This document shows positions 39,076 to 47,338 of a DNA stretch of 64,000 nucleotides, in pieces. The DNA is from JAHCHG01 sp965214585. Its GTDB lineage: Bacteria; Acidobacteriota; Blastocatellia; Pyrinomonadales; Pyrinomonadaceae. The DNA is taken from the NCBI GenBank assembly GCA_965214585.1, contig OZ243957.1, positions 2,790,001 to 2,854,000 on the forward strand, given 5' to 3'. A program made the position numbers and the translations under genes. How positions within the stretch are numbered: position 1 is the stretch's first letter; every line of letters begins with the position of its first letter. The notes beneath the pieces are model-generated. The model was not told the DNA's origin and searched no databases. It saw only the letters and a list, made by a program, of their open reading frames with translations.

Positions 39076-39744
39076 ATGAAACTGAATTTAGATTTTTTAC
39101 TTGAACCGCCTGATTTTTCAGCGCGTGGGAAACTCACCATTGAGGCACTTGCGCCGCTGTCAATGGTTTCAAGTATGCCCGGAAAATATTATCGCTGTCA
39201 GCCCAAACCGACTGATGAAATGCTCTTCGGAATGATTGAAAATGCTTTTGGATTTCATCTAACGGGAAAATCCGACAAAAAGCGCGATAGTTTGATAAAG
39301 AAAATTTCACAAAAGCATAAAACTGAAATTAAGAATTCAGATGTCGGGTTTTCGAGTTTTCTACAATTTCACATTAAGTTTTCGTCTAGGTTTATACCTG
39401 ATGCGATTCATTATGATGATTACTGGTCAAAACACGCAAAGCATACGGATCAAAGACATATCAACGGAAGTCGGAATCACGATTATCGTGCGATTCCAAC
39501 ACTTAACAGAATTAAAAATGAGGAAATTTCTTTGAATGACAAAGAATTAATCGGTTTCTTTCCGCAATATTATATTAGTCCGACTCAACGCGGATATATT
39601 GTTCCGAAAGGTGTTTATCAATATGTTTTGGAAACTTCCGAAAACATTTCAAAACTGATTGTTGATAAACTGGAAAATCCAATTTCGCCGCTTTACTTGG
39701 GTTCAAATGACGGCTGGATTGAAGTTAATTACGAGGAATTATAA
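39076..39744 (+). CDS. cas5: Cas5 backbone subunit of the type I effector
   Basis: 222 residues. The N-terminal RAMP strand is followed by LAPLSMVSSMPGKYYRCQPK and TDEMLFGMIENAFGFHLTG, the characteristic Cas5 region that caps the crRNA 5' handle. The C-terminal part (FFPQYYISPTQRGYIVPKG, PISPLYLGSNDGWIEV) keeps the family pattern. It overlaps the next gene by one base (TAATG), so translation is coupled. Codons are A/T-rich compared with cas6. Confidence 0.85.
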   Translation: MKLNLDFLLEPPDFSARGKLTIEALAPLSMVSSMPGKYYRCQPKPTDEMLFGMIENAFGFHLTGKSDKKRDSLIKKISQKHKTEIKNSDVGFSSFLQFHIKFSSRFIPDAIHYDDYWSKHAKHTDQRHINGSRNHDYRAIPTLNRIKNEEISLNDKELIGFFPQYYISPTQRGYIVPKGVYQYVLETSENISKLIVDKLENPISPLYLGSNDGWIEVNYEEL

Positions 39745-41438
39745 TGAGCGAACTAACACTTTTTCCAGAAAAACAAATTAGCCTTGAGCAAGAATTAAAG
39801 CAAAATCCGCTTTTTAATTTAGCTCATCCTTATTCGCGTTATGGTTTAGCGGTAACTTTAGTTCGTCTTGATAAATGGGCAAAGTTTGAAGATATTGAAA
39901 ATCCTAACATAAAGGATTTAATTGAAATGATGATTCAAGAAATTGAAAATGGATTAAATAATTTCCGTTTTGAAACCTTTGATAATCCCGAAACGATGGA
40001 AGAACTGAGATTTGTTCCGATAAAACTTGAAAAACTAAGACAAAACAAATCTCTTGTTCAGGGTGAATTATCGAAACTCGGAAAATACCTTTCGCCATCA
40101 ATTTTAACAACAGACGGCGATGCAAAAAATACTTTTGAAAACGCTGAAGAATTTATAGAAAATTTGAAGGCTTATGAAGAAGTAGTCAATGAAAATGATG
40201 CTGATAAACTTCGAGCAATTTTAAATGCTCGTAAATATCTTAAAGGGGAGAAGGCAAAGAAAAAGAAAAATATTGAATTTAGCCGCGCTTTCGCTCCAAC
40301 AACTTCCAAAATAAATAACGGAGTAAAGAGTCAGCGTCCACCTTCAACCTCACTATTTGAAGCCGCTTGTTCAATTATTACGGCAGTTACGGAAACCAAA
40401 CCTTCATCTTGGATTGCAACTCGAAATACTGCAATCATTCCTGATTTGCCTTTAGAAGAACTGAAAGATTTTGTCGAACTTTTTGACAAAATGATAAATG
40501 ACGAAGCAAAAAGTAACAGATTAACTGCTAAAGTTAAAAAAGCTAAAGTATCAAATTCAGAAAAAAATGATAGCAAAAAGGCAAAGTCCGAGTATCAACG
40601 TCCGCCTATTTTTAATGGAAATTATCCTTTTGCGCCGCGAAATTCTGCATTTGGAGCGGTTGGTCTTTTAGCGGCAATCGGGCGTTGGGCTGTTCGAGCA
40701 GAAGAAGAAAATTGGGCTGAAAAGGTTCTGAATTCTTTAGTGGGAAAACCTTTGTTTGTCATTAGTTATGACAATATCTTTCAGGTTCAGTTTTCACATC
40801 ACATTATCAATTTAGCGATTAAAGACAAACTCAGTACTTTGATAGACAAATTAGCTTTTGAAACGCAACTTTATTCGGAAATTGAAGGCACAAAAAGCCG
40901 TTGGGATTCGACAAACTATAAACTGTTTGACTTGATGACCAATCGCTTTTTACAACTTTTTGATAAACCAACCTTTCAAGATTTTCTGGCTTTTCGGGCG
41001 GAATATGCTTTGGAAGTGAACACATTATTTGAGGAATATTTTATGAAAGAAAACAAAATTGACCGTGAAATTGTCGAATCGGCTAAAGCCTACGGGCAAT
41101 GGCTGAACTTGACGGCTTATCTTGTCGCCAAAGAAGAAACGAAAGATAAAAGCTATCAGGATTTAATCAAGCAAAAAGCCAAAGTCTTGGTTGGCTTTGA
41201 AAGTGCGGTGATGAGCGGTGAAACGCCGCAAGATATGCTTCATCGCATTTCAACGCAAGCCGGACGTTTGCTGCAAAGCGATGCTCCGGCGGAAGCTACG
41301 AAATTTATGGACGCTGTTATGTGCGGCGATGTTGATGCAAAAACTGCTCAACAAATGTTGATTGCGTATTTGCGTCTGCGGACTGAAAAAGAAAAGACTG
41401 AAAAAATTAAAACAGGAGATGAAAACAATGGAAATTAA
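39744..41438 (+). CDS. Putative large subunit of the type I effector (Cas8-like, unassigned)
   Basis: 564 residues between cas5 and cas7, where a large subunit is expected; no other candidate exists in the locus. I do not recognise a named Cas8 subfamily. The N-terminus reads LAHPYSRYGLAVTLVRLDKW; a charged region (about 165-205 and 255-290) is Lys-rich (KGEKAKKKKNIEFSRAFAP); a central block has FNGNYPFAPRNSAFGAVGLL and KPLFVISYDNIFQVQFSHHI. The C-terminal third (about 420-560) is all helical with YGQWLNLTAYLVAKEE and GRLLQSDAPAEATKFMDAVM, which could be a fused Cas11-like small subunit. No zinc-finger cysteines are present. Role in PAM recognition is inferred from position only. Confidence 0.6.
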   Translation: MSELTLFPEKQISLEQELKQNPLFNLAHPYSRYGLAVTLVRLDKWAKFEDIENPNIKDLIEMMIQEIENGLNNFRFETFDNPETMEELRFVPIKLEKLRQNKSLVQGELSKLGKYLSPSILTTDGDAKNTFENAEEFIENLKAYEEVVNENDADKLRAILNARKYLKGEKAKKKKNIEFSRAFAPTTSKINNGVKSQRPPSTSLFEAACSIITAVTETKPSSWIATRNTAIIPDLPLEELKDFVELFDKMINDEAKSNRLTAKVKKAKVSNSEKNDSKKAKSEYQRPPIFNGNYPFAPRNSAFGAVGLLAAIGRWAVRAEEENWAEKVLNSLVGKPLFVISYDNIFQVQFSHHIINLAIKDKLSTLIDKLAFETQLYSEIEGTKSRWDSTNYKLFDLMTNRFLQLFDKPTFQDFLAFRAEYALEVNTLFEEYFMKENKIDREIVESAKAYGQWLNLTAYLVAKEETKDKSYQDLIKQKAKVLVGFESAVMSGETPQDMLHRISTQAGRLLQSDAPAEATKFMDAVMCGDVDAKTAQQMLIAYLRLRTEKEKTEKIKTGDENNGN

Positions 41439-42405
41439 AGGAATTCTTGTATCAATAGTTGCCCCGATGAATGACCACATTGCAAACGGCGGCGAGAAAA
41501 TTTTAGGAAATGCGTCGTCAATTAAACGAAGACCTGACGGGCGAGTTTATATTTCGGGACAAAAGCAAAGACACGCTTTGTTTAGTGCGATTGACCGATT
41601 AAATTTAACTGACAGCAGACGCGGAAATACTTATGTTTCAAATGGTGATGGAACTACGAATGTCATTGAAAAAGATATTCGCGCCGATTTAGGCGGGTAT
41701 CTTGACACAAATAAAGAAACATATTCTGGAAGAAGAACCGCACCTTTAACGGCAACGCCCGGAGTCGCACTTGAGCCGAGCGAAATTGGACGCGATTTGC
41801 TTATTCGTTTGACCCAAAATCCGAAGGTTGTTACCGAAGAAGCATACGCAAAGTTAAGCGCAGAAGATAAGAAAATTTACAGCAAAAAACAACAAGCCTT
41901 AGCCACACGCGAGTACAGTCAGGATGATTTAATGTTGATGAATTTTCATATTGACATTGGAGCCGTCGGGATTCGTAAAAGATGTGAATACGGAAATGAT
42001 TTTCATATAAACACGGAATATATCAAACATATTGATGAAAGTGAGAGAAAACGCCGCATCGGACTTGCACTTGAAGCGACTTCTTCGCTGACGGATTACG
42101 CTAATAATGCCAGAAACGCGACAAGCGGCGAACCGCAAAAGGTTTTGATTGTTTTCGATACAAAATTAAGCCGCAAAGCGTGCCGCTATTTTCATTCTGA
42201 AAGTGATATTGAAAAGGAAAGAATTTTGTCCGAACTAAACAAACGAAACGCGGTTTATTTTCTTGGTGATGATACTTCCGCCGAAACCGACAGCGTTGCC
42301 GATGCTTACGAAAAGGCGACAAATTATTTGACGGAAAACACTTTGTTTGATCCTTCAAATGGAAATGAAATAATGACGACTGCTGAATTTGAAGAGGCAA
42401 AATGA
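41428..42405 (+). CDS. cas7: Cas7 (DevR/Cst2-like) backbone subunit
   Basis: 325 residues from the ATG at 41428, nine bases after an AGGAG site; the upstream in-frame extension is within the previous gene. It overlaps that gene's end by 11 bases. Typical Cas7 features: KGILVSIVAPMNDHIANGGE, an early SIKRRPDGRVYISGQKQRHA, the loop TATPGVALEPSEIGRDLLI and a middle FHIDIGAVGIRKRCEYGNDF. Several copies bind along the crRNA to form the Cascade backbone. Confidence 0.85.
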   Translation: MEIKGILVSIVAPMNDHIANGGEKILGNASSIKRRPDGRVYISGQKQRHALFSAIDRLNLTDSRRGNTYVSNGDGTTNVIEKDIRADLGGYLDTNKETYSGRRTAPLTATPGVALEPSEIGRDLLIRLTQNPKVVTEEAYAKLSAEDKKIYSKKQQALATREYSQDDLMLMNFHIDIGAVGIRKRCEYGNDFHINTEYIKHIDESERKRRIGLALEATSSLTDYANNARNATSGEPQKVLIVFDTKLSRKACRYFHSESDIEKERILSELNKRNAVYFLGDDTSAETDSVADAYEKATNYLTENTLFDPSNGNEIMTTAEFEEAK

Positions 42406-44696
42406 AACAAATTCCTTTAGCGAAACCGACAGGAACGCTTTTGTCCGAACATATTTCCAATTTGCTTGAACAAGCCTCACTTTTGTTTGAGCGAAGAAAT
42501 TTTGTCTTGCAAAAATATGAGAGATTTACTCAGGAAAATCTTGAATCTGATGTTAGAACAAGCATAAATTGGCACGATGAAGGAAAAAAAGATTATGAAT
42601 GGCAGCATCGTTGTCAGAAAGATTACGAATACTTTTTGAAAACGGGTAAAGACACCGGACTAAATTTACGGCAAGTAAAAATCCGCCACGAATTAGCGTC
42701 GCTCCAACACGCCGAAATGCGCGGAGCGAAACTTTCCTTGCCGGTCAAAGTTGCTATCGCTTCGCATCACAGCAAACTAAGCCGCCGAGATAGATTTAGA
42801 AAGCGTTGGTCAGACCGCCAAGAATTTGAAAGATTTTGGAAAGAATTCGCCAATTTAAGTGCCGATGTCAGCCGTAAAAGTCTTTCTGAAATTATTAAAC
42901 AACGATTTCGTTTTTCGGGAGTTCGTTCTTGGCTTCAATTGGCTGACCATCGGGCAAGTGCTTTTGAACAAAATCAAGAATTGCCTGATTTTAACACTTT
43001 TTCCTATGAATTTCCATATTCCGAAAAACGCGGAGTTCAAGAAATTATCGAAAAACTTTGGGATAAACCTTTTGCAATTTTGCGTTCTCCGACGGGTTCT
43101 GGAAAAACCGATGCCGCTTTGCTTTGGGCGGAACATCAATGTCGAGAAAATCGCGCTGACCGCGTGGTTTTTGCGATGCCGACACGATTTACGGCAAATG
43201 CTCTTTCAATTAGTAATGCCAAAGCAATAAGTGAAGTCGGACTTTATCATTCAAGTGCGTTATTTCATAAGCTCCAAACAGATCAAAAAGAACGCAAACT
43301 CATTGATAAAGAACAAGAACTTGCCCGCAAACTCGAAATGCCTTGCGTTGTTACAACGATTGACCACCTTTGTTTATGCTTGACCGGCACACGCGAAGAC
43401 CATCATTCAATTTTTTTCGGGCTTGCAAATTCTTGTGTCGTAATTGATGAAGCCGATTTTTATGATGAATTCACCCAAGCCAATATAATAATTTTGCTGA
43501 AAGTGTTGCGAATTTTGGAAGTTCCCGTTTTGCTTATGAGCGCGACAGTTCCCGAATCCGCCAGCCGATATTATGAAAAATCCGGCTTCAAAAACATCAA
43601 AATTTTTGAAGATAAAACCGATTATGAAAAACCGCGCTGCGTTTTGAAAAAATACGGTCAATCGGAAATTCCCGAAGATATTGCCGAACTTCTGAAACGC
43701 GCCTTAAACGGTGAACCGACAATTATATATGCAAATACAGTCAAACGCGCTCAAGATTATTTTCAATGGTTTCAAAAGAAAATAGCCGAGCAAGACGGTT
43801 TTTTGAATCCTGACGATGTTATTTTGTATCACAGCCGCTATATCGAATCGCACAAACTGGAAAAGGAAATAAGTTTGATTGAATTACTTGGCAAAGATGC
43901 TTGGAAAAACGGAAACGCTCGCGGCGTTGCAATTCTGACGCAAATCGGTGAAATGAGCGTCAATATCAGCGCAGATTTGATGATTTCCGATTTATGTCCG
44001 ATTGACAGACTTGCTCAACGAGCGGGAAGACTTTCAAGATTTAAGGAACGATTTGATGAAAAAGAAAATGTTAAAGGTGAACTTTTTGTTGTTGAACCTT
44101 TTAAAATCAACAAAAAAACAGGACTATCGGAAATTTATCCCGCGCCTTACGGCGAATATCAAAATGGTTGGGTTGCTTCGGAATATCTTATTCGTTCCAA
44201 TGAGTTATTAACCGAAGATGAATACTCAGCTAAAACATTCGTTGATTTGGTTGATAAACTTTATCCGAGTATTCCTGAAATTAAGTCGGACACACGAGTA
44301 AATCAAGACAGGCTCAAAGATATGATTCTTCAAAATTGGCTAATACTGCCAGCCGAAGAAGTCAAAGAAGATGACGAGCAGACTCTGAAATGGCGGTGTC
44401 GGGATATTCCGCCGCAAGTTACAGTTTATATCGAAGAAACAAAGTCTAATTTTATTGATGAGGATTCGGTTACATTTAAGAATAAAACCGAATTACGGCA
44501 ATGGGAAAATAGTCACGGCTTAAATATTTATCCTCACGAATTTGATAAAGCCTTTAGGGACGGAAATGTTTCAGAGCGACATTTTCCTTTCGGATATGAT
44601 GAAACAGAACAAATCAGCAAGTTTGTTGTTAAATCAGCCTGTTATAATAAAGAACTCGGTCTTACTTGGAATGCAATTGACGAATACGATTCTTAA
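42402..44696 (+). CDS. cas3: Cas3 nuclease-helicase
   Basis: 764 residues, fused HD nuclease and SF2 helicase. HD domain (about 12-190): H58-D59 in NWHDEGKKDYEW, RHELASLQH, H122-H123 in ASHHSKLS and D182 in LADHRAS. Helicase: Walker A SPTGSGKT (229-236), DEAD box D349-E-A-D352, SAT at 380-382, and motif VI in IDRLAQRAGRLSRF. It degrades DNA recruited by the Cascade complex. The start overlaps the cas7 stop (ATGA). Its composition is AT-rich like cas5 to cas7. Confidence 0.95.
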   Translation: MKQIPLAKPTGTLLSEHISNLLEQASLLFERRNFVLQKYERFTQENLESDVRTSINWHDEGKKDYEWQHRCQKDYEYFLKTGKDTGLNLRQVKIRHELASLQHAEMRGAKLSLPVKVAIASHHSKLSRRDRFRKRWSDRQEFERFWKEFANLSADVSRKSLSEIIKQRFRFSGVRSWLQLADHRASAFEQNQELPDFNTFSYEFPYSEKRGVQEIIEKLWDKPFAILRSPTGSGKTDAALLWAEHQCRENRADRVVFAMPTRFTANALSISNAKAISEVGLYHSSALFHKLQTDQKERKLIDKEQELARKLEMPCVVTTIDHLCLCLTGTREDHHSIFFGLANSCVVIDEADFYDEFTQANIIILLKVLRILEVPVLLMSATVPESASRYYEKSGFKNIKIFEDKTDYEKPRCVLKKYGQSEIPEDIAELLKRALNGEPTIIYANTVKRAQDYFQWFQKKIAEQDGFLNPDDVILYHSRYIESHKLEKEISLIELLGKDAWKNGNARGVAILTQIGEMSVNISADLMISDLCPIDRLAQRAGRLSRFKERFDEKENVKGELFVVEPFKINKKTGLSEIYPAPYGEYQNGWVASEYLIRSNELLTEDEYSAKTFVDLVDKLYPSIPEIKSDTRVNQDRLKDMILQNWLILPAEEVKEDDEQTLKWRCRDIPPQVTVYIEETKSNFIDEDSVTFKNKTELRQWENSHGLNIYPHEFDKAFRDGNVSERHFPFGYDETEQISKFVVKSACYNKELGLTWNAIDEYDS

Positions 44697-44805
44697 TTAT
44701 CTAATCAGGTATTCGGGTAGATTATCGGGTATATCAAAATCATTGAAAAGTTTCATAATAAACTCATGTGATTTTGTTTGTTTCGAGTGTTTCGTTTATT
44801 TCGTT

Positions 44806-44816
44806 TATGATAAAAT
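44806..44816 (+). promoter_or_regulatory. Candidate -10 element before the excisionase-type gene
   Basis: TATGATAAAAT lies 34 bases upstream of the ATG at 44850 with a TTGGAG site between. It matches motifs at 9863 and 10701 before antitoxin genes and suggests that the gene has its own promoter inside the cas operon. Confidence 0.45.
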
Positions 44817-44849
44817 AATGTTGATACTGATTCAATTGGAGTAGAATCT

Positions 44850-45287
44850 ATGCAATTAACAAAAAAAGATATTTCGATGGCGCGGCTCGGTTTGCAGACT
44901 TTGGGTTCGGACGAGCGAAAATCGTCTTTGAAAAAAAAGGCTCGTCTGGTTTTTGAGGCGGATAATTCAGCCGAAATAAATCTTCCGCCGCAAGCGGTTG
45001 AAGCCTTAGCGGAAGTTTTGGAGCATTTGGCACAAGGCAGGGAAGTTACCGTTTCGGCTGATCCGGTCGAGTATTCTACGCAGAAAGCCGCCGATTACTT
45101 GCAGGTTTCGCGTCCGTTTCTGGTTGGTTTGCTTGAAAAAGGCGAGATTCCGTATCGCAAGGTCGGAACTCACCGGCGCGTGTTGTTTGCCGATTTGCGG
45201 AAATACAAAGAGAAGTCGAATGCTCAAAGACTGAAAACACTTGAAGAATTAACAAAACAGGCGCAGGAATTAAGTCTTGGTTACTGA
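44850..45287 (+). CDS. Excisionase-family DNA-binding protein, antitoxin-like
   Basis: 145 residues. The N-terminal part (about 1-70) is helical and includes EADNSAEINLPPQAVEALAE. The C-terminal MerR-like helix-turn-helix (about 75-120, YSTQKAADYLQVSRPFLVGL then KVGTHRRVLFADLRKY) is the excisionase type found in antitoxins paired with PIN toxins. No PIN gene follows: the next 110 bases up to cas4 contain no recognisable toxin. It is not a known Cas protein, yet it sits between cas3 and cas4 with its own likely promoter. It may regulate the adaptation genes, or be the survivor of an inserted TA pair. Confidence 0.75.
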   Translation: MQLTKKDISMARLGLQTLGSDERKSSLKKKARLVFEADNSAEINLPPQAVEALAEVLEHLAQGREVTVSADPVEYSTQKAADYLQVSRPFLVGLLEKGEIPYRKVGTHRRVLFADLRKYKEKSNAQRLKTLEELTKQAQELSLGY

Positions 45288-45397
45288 TGAGAAAAAGCAA
45301 TTGATAATCGAAATGTCTTTTATAAACAGGTTCTGATTATTTACTTAAACGCTGCTAACAGTTTTCAAAACAGAAACGAACAATTGTTGTTGAAAAT

Positions 45398-45895
45398 ATG
45401 AAAGACTTAACCAAATTCACAGGCACGGAAGTCGGTTACTATTTTATCTGCCGCAAGAAACTCTGGTGGTTTCACAACGGAATACAGATGGAACAGGAAC
45501 ACGACCGCGTAAAGTTGGGCAAACTCGTTCACGAAACTTCTTACGGGCGGAAGAAAAAAGAGGTTTCGATTGACGGGAAAATCGTGCTTGATTGGAACGA
45601 AGACGGCGTGATTCACGAAGTAAAACTGACCAACAAAATGGAATCGGCGCACGAATTTCAGCTTTTGTATTATCTGTTTTATCTCAAGCGGAAGGGAATC
45701 GAGAACCTCACCGGGCAGATTGATTATCCTAAGTTGAAACAAACTCGGAAAATCGAATTGACCGATGAAAACGAGGCGAAACTAATCGAAGCTCTGAACG
45801 CTATGGAAAACATAATTTCTAAAAAAACCGCGCCCGAAGTTGAATATATGCCGATCTGCAAAAGCTGCAGCTACGCCGAATTATGCTGGAGTTAA
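45398..45895 (+). CDS. cas4: Cas4 Fe-S nuclease of spacer acquisition
   Basis: 165 residues. The four iron-sulfur cysteines are C18 in YYFICRKKLWWF and C154, C157, C163 in the tail PICKSCSYAELCWS. The RecB-like nuclease core has H-x-x-S-Y (LVHETSYG), D65 in KIVLDWNEDG and E74-V-K76 in IHEVKLTNKM, with QLLYYLFYLKRKG as the QxxxY motif. Cas4 trims prespacers and sets their orientation by PAM; it is followed by cas1 43 bases later. Confidence 0.95.
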   Translation: MKDLTKFTGTEVGYYFICRKKLWWFHNGIQMEQEHDRVKLGKLVHETSYGRKKKEVSIDGKIVLDWNEDGVIHEVKLTNKMESAHEFQLLYYLFYLKRKGIENLTGQIDYPKLKQTRKIELTDENEAKLIEALNAMENIISKKTAPEVEYMPICKSCSYAELCWS

Positions 45896-45938
45896 AACAA
45901 CAAAAATTCAGAATTAATCTAAAATCCAAAATCGAACT

Positions 45939-47111
45939 ATGGCAAGACACTATTATTTAACTCGTTCGGGCAGTTTGAAGAGAAAGGACAACACCCTTTT
46001 GTTTGAACTTTCTGAAAATGAAAAAGAAGAAACAGAGGAAATTCAGGAAATCTCCGACGATGAAACGATAAAAATCGGCGAAGGTTTGGGAGAGGATTTT
46101 CTCGGAGATTTGCTCGACGAACCGTTCAGCGAAACCGAATATCCCGAACTCGCGGAAATTCTTGACGGCGAAAGCGAAAAGCCGGTCAAGGTGAGAAATA
46201 AGCGCATTTTGCCGGTGGAAGATATTGATTCGATCTGGGTTTTCCGCGAACTCGACTTGAACGCGCGGGTTTTAAATTTTCTCGCGCAAAAGAAAATTCC
46301 CGTTCACTTTTTCAATTATTACGGCTTTTATTCGGGTTCGTATTATCCGCGAGAATATCTGCAAGCCGGATTTTTGCTGGTCAAACAGGTCGCGCATTAC
46401 AATTCAAATTTGAAACGTCTGCGGATTTCAAAGGAATTGATCGGCGCGGCTCTGCATAATATTCTGCGTAATTTGCGCTATTACGGCACGCGCGGCGCGG
46501 ATTTGCAGTGGGAAACCGAAGCCGTGCAGACGGAAGTTTTGCGGCTCGAAGCGGTCAAACAAATCAACGAATTGATGGCGTGCGAAGGCAGAGCGCGGAC
46601 GGCTTATTACAAAGCGTTTGAAAAGATCATCAAGCGCGACGACATCGAATTTAAGAAGCGCGTCCGCCGACCGCCGGATAATATGGTCAACGCGATGATT
46701 TCCTACACGAACGGTCTGGTTTATTCATCGTGTCTGACGCAGATTTACCGTTCGCAGCTCAATCCGACGATTTCGTTTTTGCACGAACCCGGTTTCAGAA
46801 GATTTTCGCTCGCTTTGGATTTAGCGGAAGTTTTCAAGCCGATCTTGGCGGACAGAATAATTTTTCGCCTATTTAACAACCGGCAGCTTTCGGAAAAGAA
46901 TTTCGCGCAGGATTTGAATTTTTGTTATCTGAAAGATTCGGGCAGAAAAACGGTTTTGCAGGAATGGGACAAACGCCTGAATACGACGATTGAACACCGC
47001 CGCCTGAAAAGAAAAGTGAGCTACGAAAGATTGATTCGTTTGGAGTGCTATAAACTGGTCAAACATCTCACGGAAGTCGAAGAATACAAAGGCTTTCGCG
47101 CCTGGTGGTAA
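45939..47111 (+). CDS. cas1: Cas1 integrase with an acidic insertion
   Basis: 390 residues against about 330 for I-B type Cas1. The start HYYLTRSGSLKRKDNTLLF and LPVEDIDSIWVFRELDLNAR are normal, but between them residues about 25-85 are a strongly acidic insert (for example EETEEIQEISDDETIKIGEG and EPFSETEYPELAEILDGES). The catalytic metal site is intact: E216 in ACEGRAR, H282 in FLHEPGFRRFS, and D294/E297 in LDLAEVFKP. With Cas2 it inserts new spacers at the leader end. Codon use is GC-richer than the effector genes upstream. The insert is unusual and its role unknown. Confidence 0.95.
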   Translation: MARHYYLTRSGSLKRKDNTLLFELSENEKEETEEIQEISDDETIKIGEGLGEDFLGDLLDEPFSETEYPELAEILDGESEKPVKVRNKRILPVEDIDSIWVFRELDLNARVLNFLAQKKIPVHFFNYYGFYSGSYYPREYLQAGFLLVKQVAHYNSNLKRLRISKELIGAALHNILRNLRYYGTRGADLQWETEAVQTEVLRLEAVKQINELMACEGRARTAYYKAFEKIIKRDDIEFKKRVRRPPDNMVNAMISYTNGLVYSSCLTQIYRSQLNPTISFLHEPGFRRFSLALDLAEVFKPILADRIIFRLFNNRQLSEKNFAQDLNFCYLKDSGRKTVLQEWDKRLNTTIEHRRLKRKVSYERLIRLECYKLVKHLTEVEEYKGFRAWW

Positions 47112-47338
47112 ACAAAAAAGTCGTCAGCCTCAAAAAAATCAAGAAAAAACCGCAAACAAAAATCGGATTAAAGTAACAACAAATCTGTTAAAGTATTTCA
47201 AAAAAAGAACTTAAACAGCGTCGTCAACCTCCCGCCCTTTTTACACTATCGCCACCCGACGACTGCCCAAGCAAATAAAAGATTGAAAAAAGTTTCTAAA
47301 TCTAATAAACTCAACAAACATAGTCGTAAAAATACGGC
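47112..47338 (+). promoter_or_regulatory. CRISPR leader
   Basis: The 227 bases between cas1 and the first repeat are A/T-rich and non-coding. The repeats end in ATTGAAAC on the plus strand, the usual 3' end and crRNA handle, so transcription runs rightward and this side is the leader. A precise promoter was not identified. Confidence 0.7.

Noticed and set aside
36904..47111. A type III or mixed CRISPR system, because the handle ATTGAAAC is also used there
   Set aside because: No Cas10, Csm or Cmr gene is present, and cas3 with HD and helicase domains defines type I.
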